A stretch of 64,000 nucleotides of DNA from an uncultured Candidatus Melainabacteria bacterium (GCA_934700385.1 CAKUXO010000005.1:1-64000), one strand, 5' to 3'. Positions 16,230 to 25,089 are shown, counted from the stretch's first letter. Translations and numbers: made by a program. Notes: a model not told the origin generated them from the sequence alone.

Positions 16230-17108
16230 ATTAAGAAAACAATCAAACTCGCCAAAAATGCCGGTTTTTGCTATGGTGTTAAAAGAGCGGTTGATACAAC
16301 CAAAAAAATAAGAACCGATAATCCAGAAAAAAAAGTTTCTGTTTTAGGTGAATTAATCCACAATTCTCATGTCATTTCAGAACTTAAAGAACTTGGAATT
16401 GAAACTTTAAATTCCTTACCTCAAAAAGGTGAGGGGATTTGTATTATAAGAAGTCACGGCGAATCAGACGATGTTTTTGATGAAGTTTCAAAAAAAGGTT
16501 TTGAAATTGTTGATTTAACCTGTTTTGACGTTAAGAAAGTTCAATCAAAAGCAATTGAATTAGCTAAAAATGGCTATTTTGTTATTATTTTAGGGAAAGA
16601 TGAGCACCCAGAAGTAAAAGCAATTTGCGCTAACGCTAAAAAATATGCCCCAAATAAAGAAAATGTTTTTGTTGCAAAAAATCTTGAAGCTCTTAAGAAC
16701 ATTGAAAATAAAATTAAATCATCCCTTAAAGTTGGAGTTGTGCTTCAAACAACCCAAACAAAAGAATATCTTTTTGAAGTTATTAATTATTTAACTTCAA
16801 TTTGTAAAATTTTAACCGTTCAAAACACAATCTGCCCCTCAACATCCCTAAGACAAGATGAAGCAAAAAAACTTGCCAAAGAATCAGATTTGATGGTAGT
16901 TGTGGGTTCTAAAAAAAGTGCTAATACAACACATTTAGCAACTTTATTAGAACAAATTACAAAAACAATTCATATTGAACATCAAGATGAATTAGAGCAT
17001 TTCATTGAACTAATCAAAAAAGCTCAAAATATTGGAGTTACAGCAGGGGCTTCAACTCCTGATAACATAATTCAAAAAGTAATCAATAAATTAGAAAATA
17101 TAAATTAG
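16230..17108 (+). CDS. ispH: 4-hydroxy-3-methylbut-2-enyl diphosphate reductase IspH, ATT start or 5' frameshift
   Basis: The last enzyme of the MEP isoprenoid pathway, with a 4Fe-4S cluster. The frame reads KLAKNAGFCYGVKRAVD, IIRSHG, LTCFDV, DEHPEV, NTICPSTSLRQDEA, GSKKSANTTHL and TAGASTPD, covering all IspH landmarks including three cluster cysteines. There is no ATG, GTG or TTG at the right place: in frame, a TAA at 16221-16223 is followed only by ATT at 16230 as a plausible start, 12 bases after an AGGA. Alternatively ATG at 16208 or 16217 would reach this frame if one A of the A6 run at 16222-16227 were removed. From ATT the length is 292 residues, normal for the family. Confidence 0.9.
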   Translation: MKKTIKLAKNAGFCYGVKRAVDTTKKIRTDNPEKKVSVLGELIHNSHVISELKELGIETLNSLPQKGEGICIIRSHGESDDVFDEVSKKGFEIVDLTCFDVKKVQSKAIELAKNGYFVIILGKDEHPEVKAICANAKKYAPNKENVFVAKNLEALKNIENKIKSSLKVGVVLQTTQTKEYLFEVINYLTSICKILTVQNTICPSTSLRQDEAKKLAKESDLMVVVGSKKSANTTHLATLLEQITKTIHIEHQDELEHFIELIKKAQNIGVTAGASTPDNIIQKVINKLENIN

Positions 17109-17125
17109 AAAGGACAAACAAAAAC

Positions 17126-18190
17126 ATGACAGAAACTATGTCAAATCAAGAATTTGAACAATTGTTATTAAATTCTTACACTTACAAAATCAATGTTGCA
17201 GACGTTGTTAAAGGCGTTGTTGTAAAAAAAGAAAAAGACGGATATTTAGTTGATATCGGTGCTAAAACAGAAGCTTTTCTTCCAAACAGAGAAATTTCTA
17301 ACTTCCCTGATAAAAATGTTGATGACATTATCAAATTATGGGATGAAAAAGAATTTTATATCATTAAAGATGAAGAAGATGACGAAGTTGCTATCCTTTC
17401 ATTGAAAAAAGTTTCTTGCGCTCAAGCATGGCAAAAACTTGCTGATATTAAAGCAAACAATGAAAACGTTATGGCTAAAGTTTTATCTTCAGTTAAAGGT
17501 GGCTTAATTGCTGAAACTGAAGGCTTAAGAGGTTTCATCCCATCTAGCCAATTAAGAACAGGTGCTCCATCTGAAATGCAAGTTGGACAAGAAATTGAAG
17601 TTAAAATTCTTGAAGCAGATCCAAAAAGAAACAAACTTATCTTATCTCAAAGACAAGTTTACACTCAACAAAGAGAAATGGTTGCTGATGAAATTATTTC
17701 AAGATTAGCAGTTGACCAAGTTGTTGAAGGTGAAGTTGTTAGAATTGCTGATTTCGGCGCATTCGTTGATATCGAAGGAATTGATGGACTTCTTCCAATT
17801 TCTGAAATTTCTTGGGAAAGAATTAAACACCCATCTGACGTTATTCAATTAGGTCAAAAAATTCAAGTTAAAATCATTAAAATTGATGAAGATTTAAAAC
17901 GTATTTCTCTATCTTTAAAAAGAATGGGCGTTAATCCTTGGGAAGAAATCGTTGATAAATTTAAAGAAGGCGATGTAATTAAAGGAACCATCAATAAAAT
18001 CACTTCTTTTGGTGCTTTCATTAACATCTACCCAGGAGTTGAAGCATTATTACCATCTTCTGAAATTGCTGATGGTCAAGTTAATATCAACTCTATGTTT
18101 AACTTAGGAGATGAAGTTGAAGTATTAATTAAAAAATTCACTCCTCAAGAACACAGAATTGGTTTATCTATGAAAGATATCCAAAAATAG
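17126..18190 (+). CDS. rpsA: Ribosomal protein S1 (four S1 domains)
   Basis: A 354-residue RNA-binding protein with four OB-fold S1 repeats: GVVVKKEKDGYLVDIGAKTE, AKVLSSVKGGLIAETEGLRG, GEVVRIADFGAFVDIEGIDG and GTINKITSFGAFINIYPGVE. It is intermediate between the short S1 of cyanobacteria and the six-domain proteobacterial form, and binds mRNA on the 30S subunit. Codons are noticeably more regular than in neighbours (a highly expressed gene). It follows ispH by 17 bases; ispH-S1 linkage is also known in Firmicutes. A strong terminator follows. Confidence 0.92.
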   Translation: MTETMSNQEFEQLLLNSYTYKINVADVVKGVVVKKEKDGYLVDIGAKTEAFLPNREISNFPDKNVDDIIKLWDEKEFYIIKDEEDDEVAILSLKKVSCAQAWQKLADIKANNENVMAKVLSSVKGGLIAETEGLRGFIPSSQLRTGAPSEMQVGQEIEVKILEADPKRNKLILSQRQVYTQQREMVADEIISRLAVDQVVEGEVVRIADFGAFVDIEGIDGLLPISEISWERIKHPSDVIQLGQKIQVKIIKIDEDLKRISLSLKRMGVNPWEEIVDKFKEGDVIKGTINKITSFGAFINIYPGVEALLPSSEIADGQVNINSMFNLGDEVEVLIKKFTPQEHRIGLSMKDIQK

Positions 18191-18193
18191 TTT

Positions 18194-18219
18194 AAAAGCC
18201 CCCTTATGGGGGCTTTTTT
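18194..18219 (+). terminator. Terminator after rpsA
   Basis: AAAAGCCCCC / GGGGGCTTTTTT hairpin with a 4-base loop and T-tail directly after the rpsA stop codon. Confidence 0.9.
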
Positions 18220-18242
18220 AATGCTTTTTATTTAATAAATAA

Positions 18243-18533
18243 TTATTCTTCTTCTAATTCGTCGCCGTCGGTGATAGCGCTTGCAACCATGTTAAATTCG
18301 TCGTCATCTTCAATTACTTCAAAAGTAACTTCGTCATCGGATTTATTCATTCTCATAACAACAATTTCATCTTCTTCATTGTCATCGTTTGTTGGAATTG
18401 TATCTTCTTCAACAACAGTTAAAAGAGCGTAGTCTTTATCGTTAACTGTAACGATTTCTTGAAGTTTCATAAAAATTTCTTCACCTTGTTCACCAATTGT
18501 TTTAATAATTTGAGGTGCGTTTTCACTTTGCAT
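18243..18533 (-). CDS. DUF1292 (YrzB-like) acidic protein
   Basis: A 96-residue acidic protein with the DUF1292 pattern (VNDKDYALLTVVEED, VMRMN, EVIEDDDEF). Family members are small, of unknown function, and are typically encoded beside ruvX in Gram-positive genomes, as here (11 bases downstream of ruvX). No catalytic motif is visible. It ends the leftward operon containing the zinc-finger gene, the 534-residue protein and ruvX. Confidence 0.8.
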   Translation of the reverse strand: MQSENAPQIIKTIGEQGEEIFMKLQEIVTVNDKDYALLTVVEEDTIPTNDDNEEDEIVVMRMNKSDDEVTFEVIEDDDEFNMVASAITDGDELEEE

Positions 18534-18544
18534 TTTGTTTTCCT

Positions 18545-18961
18545 TTATTTTTTACTATCTAAATAATCTTGTAAGATAATAGCAGCAGCGGTTGTATCTA
18601 CCAAGCCTTTATTTTTTGTGTATTTTTTTCCTTTGTTTTTAAGGATATTTTCAGCAGCTTCAGAACTAAGTCTTTCATCTTGATATAAAATTTCAAAATC
18701 TTTTTCAAGCGGTTTTATGAAATTAAGGCAGTTTTTCGCTTGAAAACCTAAAGTGCCATCCATATTATACGGCACTCCGATTAAAATTAAATTAGTTTGA
18801 TAGCTATTACATATTTGAATAATTTCTTCTCTGGCTTTTGAATCTTCTTTTCTTAAGATTAATTTTAAAGGTGTCGCCCCAAGCCAAAGAGCGTCACTTA
18901 CAGCAACACCAATTCTTTTAGTACCGATATCAAGCGCTACTATTCTTTTATTTATACCCAT
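18545..18961 (-). CDS. ruvX: RuvX/YqgF-type Holliday junction resolvase-like nuclease
   Basis: A 138-residue RNase H-like protein. Acidic active-site positions are seen in ALDIGTKRIGVAVSD near the start, in YQDERLSSEAAE, and in the final D of KGLVDTTAAAIILQDYL; IGVPYNMDG is the usual central motif. The family takes part in pre-16S rRNA 5' maturation and/or junction processing. It overlaps the upstream 534-residue gene by 10 bases and precedes the DUF1292 gene, a conserved pair. Confidence 0.92.
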   Translation of the reverse strand: MGINKRIVALDIGTKRIGVAVSDALWLGATPLKLILRKEDSKAREEIIQICNSYQTNLILIGVPYNMDGTLGFQAKNCLNFIKPLEKDFEILYQDERLSSEAAENILKNKGKKYTKNKGLVDTTAAAIILQDYLDSKK

Positions 18962-20556
18962 TTTGCCTCTAGTTCATCCATTAAGGCTTTTAATTCTTCT
19001 TTAGATAAAACTGTTTTTTCGTTTTGCCTAAAGATATTGTTTTCTTTTTCTAAAAGATGAGTGCTTAAATAGTAATAAATACTTTTATCAATAATTGATG
19101 TAACTATTGTTTTTAAATAAGGATTTTCAAAACATAATGAATAAGCGCAGGCTGAACTTGCGTTTAATTTAGCTAATTTTGCAACAAAAGCAAGAATTAA
19201 TAATCTTGAGCGAAATTCTGCCATAAAATCTTCATTTGAAATAAAATATTTATCAACTGTTTCAGAAACGAGTTTATTAATTTCATCAATTGAAGAAATG
19301 TGTTTTTCTTCAATTTTATAGATAATTTCATCCACTTTTTCATTTTGATGATATGAATAATACCAAGTTTCAAGAAATTTTGAATTGATAAATTTATGAA
19401 TTTTAGCGTCTGTTAAGTTTAATTTTTCAAGATTTTTGTTTAAATATTCTGAAACATCAAGATTATTTGAATCGATATCATTTAGAAGTTTTTTCCAAAC
19501 AATGTATTCATAAGGTAGTTCTGTTGATGTTTTATAATTTTTTTCAAGATAATAATCACAAAGAAGTTTTAAGCCTTCAGGTTCAATGTTAACAGGCATA
19601 GAATCGGCGAAAACACGTTCTATGATAGAGTTAAAGTTTTCTTGCGCAATTGCACCAAAACCAACACAAGAAGTAATCCCTTTCATTAAATTCATAGTTA
19701 AAAGAACGGTTGTAATTTGTCCGTTTTCTTTTTTTCTTGAAAAAGCTAAAGAAAAATCAGAATTGCCATCAATAAAGCTAATATAGGCTTTATCTTTTGT
19801 TGAATCTTCAATTATTCCTATGTTTTTAAAATTAGGGTTTGCAAAGCTGATTTTTTTAATAGCGTGGTCAATTTTAGAAGCATATTGAGCAAAAAGTTTT
19901 TCTTTTTTAAGGAATTCTAACCCCTCAAGAGCGTAAGGTGAATTTGTTTCTAAAAGCGCTTCCGCTATCATTTTTTGTTCATCTTTATCTTGCACAATTT
20001 GAATTAACAATGAAAACGCATTAGCAAGGTCATCACCTTGAAATTCAGAGGTTAAATTATTTAAAAAATAAACTCTATCTTCTTTTGAAATGTTAATATA
20101 AAAATCCAGTAAATCTATTTGTACTTCGGGATTTTTAACTGCATCAACTAAAAAATCTTTAACTCCTGATTGAGCAATTGTTTCAGGGGAATTGATGTAT
20201 TTTCTAACATCATGATAATCAAAGTTAATTCCTTTTTGTTTTAAAAGAGAAATTATGAAAAACTTGCGATTATCATCTATTTCACTATTTTGTAAGAATG
20301 TAAAAGCTGTTTTTTCAAAAACATCATCTTCTATTGCTTCTAAAAGAAAAACAGCGCAAACATTAGAATAAACATTTTTTGAATCTGTTATTTCTTCAAA
20401 TAAAATTTTTGCAACAAGAGAATCGTTGCCTATTTTTTTAAGGTTGTCAACATCTTCTTTTAACTGTGAACCTTTTGGCGAAACATTATCTCTATATTTT
20501 TTTAATATCGCCATTACTTCTGCTCTTTGGCGCAATTTTAAGGAAACATTACTCAT
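18952..20556 (-). CDS. Large helical protein of unknown function
   Basis: A 534-residue protein without membrane segments or enzyme motifs. The first half consists of consecutive short helices (KILFEEITDS, VYSNVCAVFLLEAI, FFIISLLKQKGINFDYHDVR), a spacing that suggests HEAT- or TPR-like repeats. A central part has more beta character (IIEDSTKDKAYISFIDGNSD), and the end is helical again. It overlaps ruvX by 10 bases and abuts the zinc-finger gene by 1 base, so it belongs to that operon. The function cannot be named. Confidence 0.6.
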   Translation of the reverse strand: MSNVSLKLRQRAEVMAILKKYRDNVSPKGSQLKEDVDNLKKIGNDSLVAKILFEEITDSKNVYSNVCAVFLLEAIEDDVFEKTAFTFLQNSEIDDNRKFFIISLLKQKGINFDYHDVRKYINSPETIAQSGVKDFLVDAVKNPEVQIDLLDFYINISKEDRVYFLNNLTSEFQGDDLANAFSLLIQIVQDKDEQKMIAEALLETNSPYALEGLEFLKKEKLFAQYASKIDHAIKKISFANPNFKNIGIIEDSTKDKAYISFIDGNSDFSLAFSRKKENGQITTVLLTMNLMKGITSCVGFGAIAQENFNSIIERVFADSMPVNIEPEGLKLLCDYYLEKNYKTSTELPYEYIVWKKLLNDIDSNNLDVSEYLNKNLEKLNLTDAKIHKFINSKFLETWYYSYHQNEKVDEIIYKIEEKHISSIDEINKLVSETVDKYFISNEDFMAEFRSRLLILAFVAKLAKLNASSACAYSLCFENPYLKTIVTSIIDKSIYYYLSTHLLEKENNIFRQNEKTVLSKEELKALMDELEAKWV

Positions 20557-20807
20557 TATTTTTTAGAACTTCCCCATAACATATCAAGAATTCTTTGAGC
20601 CTCGGCGCTCATAAGTCCATCTTGCAAAATTAAATATTGTACGGCAATAAGAGTACATTCAGAACAAATATTAACCCCAGGGCCTTTAACCATTTTAGGT
20701 ACTTGGGTGTTAGGGCGCTTGCAAAAGCTGCAATATTCAATTTCTTGTTTGGTTTCGCCTATTTTTGAATGTTTCTTTTCAAACGAAACAACTTTCTTTT
20801 CTTCCAA
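20556..20807 (-). CDS. Stand-alone ClpX-type zinc-finger protein
   Basis: An 83-residue protein carrying only the N-terminal C4 zinc domain of ClpX: YCSFCKRPNTQVPKMVKGPG and NICSECTLIA, followed by a short helical tail (SAEAQRILDMLWG). In ClpX this domain dimerises and binds substrates and adaptors; here there is no AAA+ domain in or near the gene. It may act as an adaptor or modulator, which is inference. It starts the operon with the 534-residue protein and ruvX. An AAGGAGTC ribosome-binding site precedes the start. Confidence 0.8.
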   Translation of the reverse strand: MEEKKVVSFEKKHSKIGETKQEIEYCSFCKRPNTQVPKMVKGPGVNICSECTLIAVQYLILQDGLMSAEAQRILDMLWGSSKK

Positions 20808-20988
20808 AGTGACTCCTTTACCTTGTTTATTTTATTCTATTCTAAAATGTTTTTTAAGTATATACAACTATTTTACTAAAGTTTTTGGCTAGTATTAAGT
20901 TTTGTAACGAAAATTATTTAAAAATGGCAATTTTTTAATCAAAAAATACTTTATTAATGTACGAGAGATAATTGAGGAGCATTACATT

Positions 20989-21339
20989 ATGGCAGTTGGC
21001 GCAAAAGATACATTAGATAAAGCATTAGTTAAAAAATACCAATCTATGAAAGTGGATAATGCAATTGTTCAAAATTCAATGATTGACCCAAATAAAATGT
21101 TAACAACAATGAACGATTATGCAAATGCTCATCTTGAGGCATATCGAATTCATCAGGCATTGAAAGATATCTGCACAAAAGCAATTTCAATGAACATTCA
21201 ATATACTAAGATGAAATCAGTTAAATCTAAAAAAGAAAGAATTGCGGAAGCAGCAAGAAAAGTTGTTGCAGCTCAAATGGCGAAGAAAAATGTTCTTATG
21301 CAGAAACTTGCAAAAGAACCACGTCCATCAGTTGCATAG
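20989..21339 (+). CDS. Conserved basic helical protein, function unknown
   Basis: A 116-residue Lys/Ala-rich protein that is predicted to be helical throughout (YQSMKVDNAIVQNS, HLEAYRIHQALKDICTKA, IAEAARKVVAAQMAKK). No cysteine pairs or signal peptide are present. It stands alone between divergently oriented operons, has a GAGGAG ribosome-binding site 8-9 bases before the ATG and its own terminator. The basic C-terminal part may bind nucleic acid; no family is recognised. Confidence 0.6.
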   Translation: MAVGAKDTLDKALVKKYQSMKVDNAIVQNSMIDPNKMLTTMNDYANAHLEAYRIHQALKDICTKAISMNIQYTKMKSVKSKKERIAEAARKVVAAQMAKKNVLMQKLAKEPRPSVA

Positions 21340-21375
21340 AAAAAAGATATAAAGGTTTTGTGTGTGTTATTAAAT

Positions 21376-21402
21376 GAGCCTCTTTGTTAAGAGGCTTTTT
21401 TC
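21376..21402 (+). terminator. Terminator after the 116-residue gene
   Basis: GAGCCTCTT-tgtt-AAGAGGC hairpin followed by TTTTTT, 37 bases after the stop codon. Confidence 0.85.
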
Positions 21403-21465
21403 TTTTGTTTACATTCTTAAATATATGTAGTTTAATAGAAGAAGAAGTTAAACGGTTTTGGCGTT

Positions 21466-22416
21466 ATGATAGAAATTTTAAAAACAGAAGGAAATAAGCT
21501 TGTTGAACTAGGAATTAATGAGGCGCAAAGTGGCTCTTGGTTTAACTTAATTGCACCTGCTTATGATGAAATTCAAAAAGTTTCATTAGTTTTAAATTTA
21601 GATGAAAGTTTTTTAAGAAATTCTCTTGACGTCGATGAGCGTTCTCGTATTGAAATTGAAGAAGATAGTGTTTTAATCATCACAAATATCCCTATAATGG
21701 AAGATGAGGGCGCTTATGACACTTTGCCTTTAGGTATTATCTTTACAAGAACAGGCTTTATAACAGTATCTTCAAAGAAAAATAAAGTTATAAGCTCTTT
21801 TAATAAAGATACCGCTGGTTCATTTAACACACAAGATAAAACAAAATTCCTTTTAGATATTCTTTTTCGTTCAACAAAATATTATTTAAGATATTTGAAT
21901 TATATCTATAAACAATCTGAACAAATTGAAGAAGAATTAAGAAAAACAATGAAAAATAAAGCGCTTTTCCAACTTTTTGAAGTCCAAAAATCGCTTGTAT
22001 ATTTTACAACCGCCCTAAAAGATAATTACATCGTACTTCAAAAAATCTTGCGTTTAACTCAATCTAGCAAACAAAATTCTCTTTTAAAATTTAATGAAGA
22101 TGATATTGATTTACTAGAAGACGTTATAATTGAAAACAAACAGGCGCTTGAAATGGTTGAAATGCACAGAAACATTTTAGAAAATATGATGGACGCTTTT
22201 GCTTCAATTATTTCAAACAATTTAAACATTGTTATGAAATTTTTAACTTCTATAGCAATTATTTTTGCTATTCCAACAATGTTTTCAAGTTTTTGGGGAA
22301 TGAATGTTTCTGTTCCTTTTGCTCAAAACCCCCATGGTTTCTTAATTGTTTCTATGATTTCAATTATAGCGGCAATTTTAGCGGCATTTTTCTTTGCAAA
22401 AAAAGGTATGTTTTAA
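21466..22416 (+). CDS. corA: CorA-type magnesium/divalent cation channel
   Basis: A 316-residue CorA-family protein. The cytoplasmic part is acidic and helical, ending in the long stalk helix (LLEDVIIENKQALEMVEMHR). Two C-terminal membrane helices follow, with the loop motif as FWGMN (usually YGMN) after the first, and a lysine-containing end AKKGMF. It forms a pentameric Mg2+/Co2+ channel in the inner membrane. It precedes cysK by 18 bases on the same strand. Confidence 0.9.
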   Translation: MIEILKTEGNKLVELGINEAQSGSWFNLIAPAYDEIQKVSLVLNLDESFLRNSLDVDERSRIEIEEDSVLIITNIPIMEDEGAYDTLPLGIIFTRTGFITVSSKKNKVISSFNKDTAGSFNTQDKTKFLLDILFRSTKYYLRYLNYIYKQSEQIEEELRKTMKNKALFQLFEVQKSLVYFTTALKDNYIVLQKILRLTQSSKQNSLLKFNEDDIDLLEDVIIENKQALEMVEMHRNILENMMDAFASIISNNLNIVMKFLTSIAIIFAIPTMFSSFWGMNVSVPFAQNPHGFLIVSMISIIAAILAAFFFAKKGMF

Positions 22417-22434
22417 TTTTTTAAAGGTGATTTT

Positions 22435-23352
22435 ATGAAAATATACAACAATCTTCTTGAATTAATCGGAAATACTCCCTTAGTTAAGATTAATTCTCTT
22501 AATGATGGCTTGGCTGAGGTTTTAGCTAAAGTTGAATATTTTAATCCAACAGGTTCTATTAAAGACAGAGTTGCTTATAATATGATTAAAAAAGCACAAG
22601 ATGAGGGCTTAATTTCACCTAATGAAACAACGATTATTGAACCCACAAGCGGAAACACAGGTATCGGGCTTGCATTAGTTTGTAAGTTAATGAATTATGA
22701 ATTAATTTTAACCATGCCTGAATCAATGAGTAAAGAAAGAAGGGATATTCTAAAGGCTTATGGCGCAAAACTCGTCTTAACGCCTGCTAAAGACGGCATG
22801 GATGGCTCTGTTAAAGAGGCTCAAAAACTTCATAATGAAATTAAAAATTCTTTCATTCCTCAACAATTTGATAATCCAAACAATCCAAAAATGCACTATG
22901 AAACAACTGCGCTTGAAATTTTTAATGATACAGATGGCAAGGTTGATATTGTGATAGCTGGAATTGGTACAGGGGGCACAATTTCAGGCATAGCTAAAAA
23001 ATTAAAAGAATTAAAACCAAGTATAAAGGCTTATGGAATTGAACCTTTTTCATCACCAATGATTACAAAAAATGTCGCTGGACCTCATAAAATTCAAGGT
23101 ATTGGCGCTAATTTTATCCCAAAAAACTTTGACAATAGTGTTGTTGATGAAGTTTTAACAATAACAAATGAAGAAGCAATTGAATATTGCAGAAATTTAG
23201 CCTCAAAAGAAGCGATTTTTGCAGGAATTTCATCTGGTGCTGCTATTTGTGGGGCAATTAAGCTATCAAAACTTGAAGAAAATAAAGATAAGGTAATTGT
23301 TGCAATTTTACCAGATAGCGGCATGAGATATCTTTCAAGCGAAGTATTCTAA
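22435..23352 (+). CDS. cysK: Cysteine synthase (O-acetylserine sulfhydrylase)
   Basis: A 305-residue PLP enzyme forming cysteine from O-acetylserine and sulfide. The PLP lysine is in PTGSIKDRVAYNMI, the substrate loop is PTSGNTGIGLALV, the glycine-rich phosphate loop is GIGTGGTISG, and the C-terminal GISSGAA is typical. Length matches CysK/CysM. Downstream lies a 12-bp-stem inverted repeat (23382-23412) that could end its transcript. Confidence 0.93.
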   Translation: MKIYNNLLELIGNTPLVKINSLNDGLAEVLAKVEYFNPTGSIKDRVAYNMIKKAQDEGLISPNETTIIEPTSGNTGIGLALVCKLMNYELILTMPESMSKERRDILKAYGAKLVLTPAKDGMDGSVKEAQKLHNEIKNSFIPQQFDNPNNPKMHYETTALEIFNDTDGKVDIVIAGIGTGGTISGIAKKLKELKPSIKAYGIEPFSSPMITKNVAGPHKIQGIGANFIPKNFDNSVVDEVLTITNEEAIEYCRNLASKEAIFAGISSGAAICGAIKLSKLEENKDKVIVAILPDSGMRYLSSEVF

Positions 23353-23381
23353 AGATTTTCAAGGGTTTTAAATATTTTTTT

Positions 23382-23412
23382 AAGAGAACATAAAATTAAA
23401 TTATGTTCTCTT
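23382..23412. repeat. 12-bp inverted repeat between cysK and trpR
   Basis: Perfect arms AAGAGAACATAA and TTATGTTCTCTT separated by 7 bases. No T-run follows on the plus strand; the right arm overlaps the -35 hexamer of the trpR promoter. It may be a weak terminator for cysK or a protein-binding site at the trp promoter. Confidence 0.5.
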
Positions 23413-23438
23413 GACATATAAATTTATAATGCTATACT
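23411..23438 (+). promoter_or_regulatory. trpR-trpB promoter
   Basis: TTGACA at 23411-23416 and TATACT at 23433-23438 with a 16-base spacer, starting transcription just before trpR. It is bracketed by the inverted repeat 23382-23412 and the palindrome 23439-23456. Confidence 0.75.
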
Positions 23439-23456
23439 GTTTCTATAAATAGAAAC
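23439..23456. promoter_or_regulatory. Candidate TrpR operator
   Basis: GTTTCTATAAATAGAAAC is symmetric over 18 bases apart from the central AA. It begins directly after the -10 hexamer, covering the transcription start, and ends 8 bases before trpR. That position fits an autoregulatory TrpR site. It lacks the CTAG cores of the E. coli trp operator. Confidence 0.55.
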
Positions 23457-23464
23457 AAAAGAAA

Positions 23465-23752
23465 ATGTTAAATCAGATTTCAGAAATATTATCAAAAATA
23501 AAATCAAAAAACGACCTAGAAAATTTCTTGCTTGAAATTTTAACTAAGTCTGAAGTTGAAACCTTATCTAAACGATGGCGCATTTTAACAATGTTAAAAG
23601 AAGGTTATACTCAACGAGAAATAGCGCAAGAGCTTAATGTTAGTTTATGCAAAGTTACTCGTGGGTCAAAAATCTTAAAAGATAAAAATGCGATTATTAC
23701 AAAATATTTAGATAAGGAATTTAAAAATGAACAACTTAATGACAAATTATAA
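23465..23752 (+). CDS. trpR: Trp operon repressor family protein
   Basis: A 95-residue TrpR-fold protein. The line [20 protein letters not shown] and the helix-turn-helix [20 protein letters not shown] followed by GSKILK match TrpR of enterobacteria position by position ([41 protein letters not shown]). It should bind DNA in a tryptophan-dependent way. It overlaps trpB by 26 bases, so regulator and target are one transcript. Its ribosome-binding site is weak (AAAAGAAA), consistent with low repressor levels. Confidence 0.88.
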   Translation: MLNQISEILSKIKSKNDLENFLLEILTKSEVETLSKRWRILTMLKEGYTQREIAQELNVSLCKVTRGSKILKDKNAIITKYLDKEFKNEQLNDKL

Positions 23753-24929
23753 TATCAGACCTGATGAAAACGGATTTTTTGGCGATTTTGGCGGAAATTA
23801 TCTTCCTGAAGCATTCCACAAAGAATTAAAAAACATTGAAACATCTTTTCTTGAAGCAATTAAAGATGAAGAATTTTTAGCTGAACTTGATGATTTACTT
23901 AAAAATTATGTCGGCAGACCAAGCCCGATTTATTTTGCTAAAAATTTATCTAAAAAATATGGGGCTAATTTTTATTTTAAAAGAGAAGATTTAAACCACA
24001 CAGGCGCTCATAAAATTAATAATTCCCTTGGCGAGGCACTTTTAGCTAAAAAAATGGGAAAGAAAAAACTAATTGCTGAAACAGGTGCCGGCTCTCATGG
24101 CGTTGCAACAGCCACAGCAGCGGCTTTAATGGGGCTTGAATGTGATATTTATATGGGCGAAGTAGATATTCAAAAAGAAAAACCAAACGTTGATAAAATG
24201 AAAATTTTAGGCGCTAATATTATTAGCGTTACAAGTGGCACAAAAACCCTCAAAGAAGCGGTTGATGAAGCGTTTTGCGCTTATTCAAAAGAATATGAAA
24301 CAGCATTTTATGCGATTGGTTCTGTTGTAGGCCCACATCCATTTCCAATGATTGTTGAATATTTCCAATCTGTAATAGGCAAAGAAGCGCACGCTCAATT
24401 TAAAGAAATTAATAACACACTCCCTGATTGCGCTATAGCTTGTGTTGGTGGTGGCTCTAATGCCATAGGACTTTTTAGCGGCTTTTTAAATGACACCGAA
24501 GTTGAACTTTTTGGGGTAGAACCCTTAGGAAAAGGTGAAAAAATCGGCGAAAATGCCGCTAGTATAACTTATGGTAAAGATGGAATTATCCACGGCTTTA
24601 AATGTCTTTTATTACAAGATGAAAATGGTAATCCACTTGACGCTTATTCAATTGCAAGTGGATTAGATTACCCTGGGGTTGGTCCAAAACATTGTTACTT
24701 AAATAAGATAGGTAGAGTGCAATATAAAACAGTAAATGACAAAGAAGCAATTAACGCTTTTTATGAATTATCTAGAACTGAAGGTATTGTTCCAGCCCTT
24801 GAAAGCTCTCATGCTATTGCTTATGCTATTAAAATAGCGCCAAATTATCAAAATAAAAATATCTTAATTAACCTTTCAGGCAGAGGCGATAAAGATATCG
24901 ACTTTGTTTTAGGATTAGGTGAAGTTTAA
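23727..24929 (+). CDS. trpB: Tryptophan synthase beta subunit
   Basis: A 400-residue PLP enzyme joining indole and serine to tryptophan. The opening [17 protein letters not shown], the PLP lysine in [47 protein letters not shown] and the C-terminal [13 protein letters not shown] are diagnostic of TrpB1. ATG at 23727 has AAGGAA before it; 23739 is an alternative. trpA and the rest of the pathway are not here, so trpB may act with an alpha subunit encoded elsewhere or salvage indole. Confidence 0.95.
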   Translation: MNNLMTNYNIRPDENGFFGDFGGNYLPEAFHKELKNIETSFLEAIKDEEFLAELDDLLKNYVGRPSPIYFAKNLSKKYGANFYFKREDLNHTGAHKINNSLGEALLAKKMGKKKLIAETGAGSHGVATATAAALMGLECDIYMGEVDIQKEKPNVDKMKILGANIISVTSGTKTLKEAVDEAFCAYSKEYETAFYAIGSVVGPHPFPMIVEYFQSVIGKEAHAQFKEINNTLPDCAIACVGGGSNAIGLFSGFLNDTEVELFGVEPLGKGEKIGENAASITYGKDGIIHGFKCLLLQDENGNPLDAYSIASGLDYPGVGPKHCYLNKIGRVQYKTVNDKEAINAFYELSRTEGIVPALESSHAIAYAIKIAPNYQNKNILINLSGRGDKDIDFVLGLGEV

Positions 24930-24931
24930 GT

Positions 24932-25042
24932 TGTGTTTTATGTGAAAATATTAAGAAATGTAACAATATATAAAATATAGAGCAATTATTCAAAGTAAAT
25001 ATACTTTATATATATGTAACACAAAAGTTTTCACAAAACACA
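24932..25042. repeat. 111-base imperfect palindrome after trpB
   Basis: TGTGTTTTATGTGAAAA at 24932-24948 pairs with TTTTCACAAAACACA at 25028-25042 (two-base bulge), and the inner AT-rich parts (around atatataaaatata and tatactttatatat) also pair. The whole can fold into one long hairpin. Possible readings: a structured 3' UTR or small RNA, or a MITE-like element. Confidence 0.45.
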
Positions 25043-25089
25043 CACTAACACTACACACTAACCTTTACACGAGAATCAAAATCAAATTT

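Noticed and set aside
16740..17108. 122-residue ATG-started ORF
   Set aside because: It is only the C-terminal part of ispH; the same frame runs open from 16224 with all IspH motifs.
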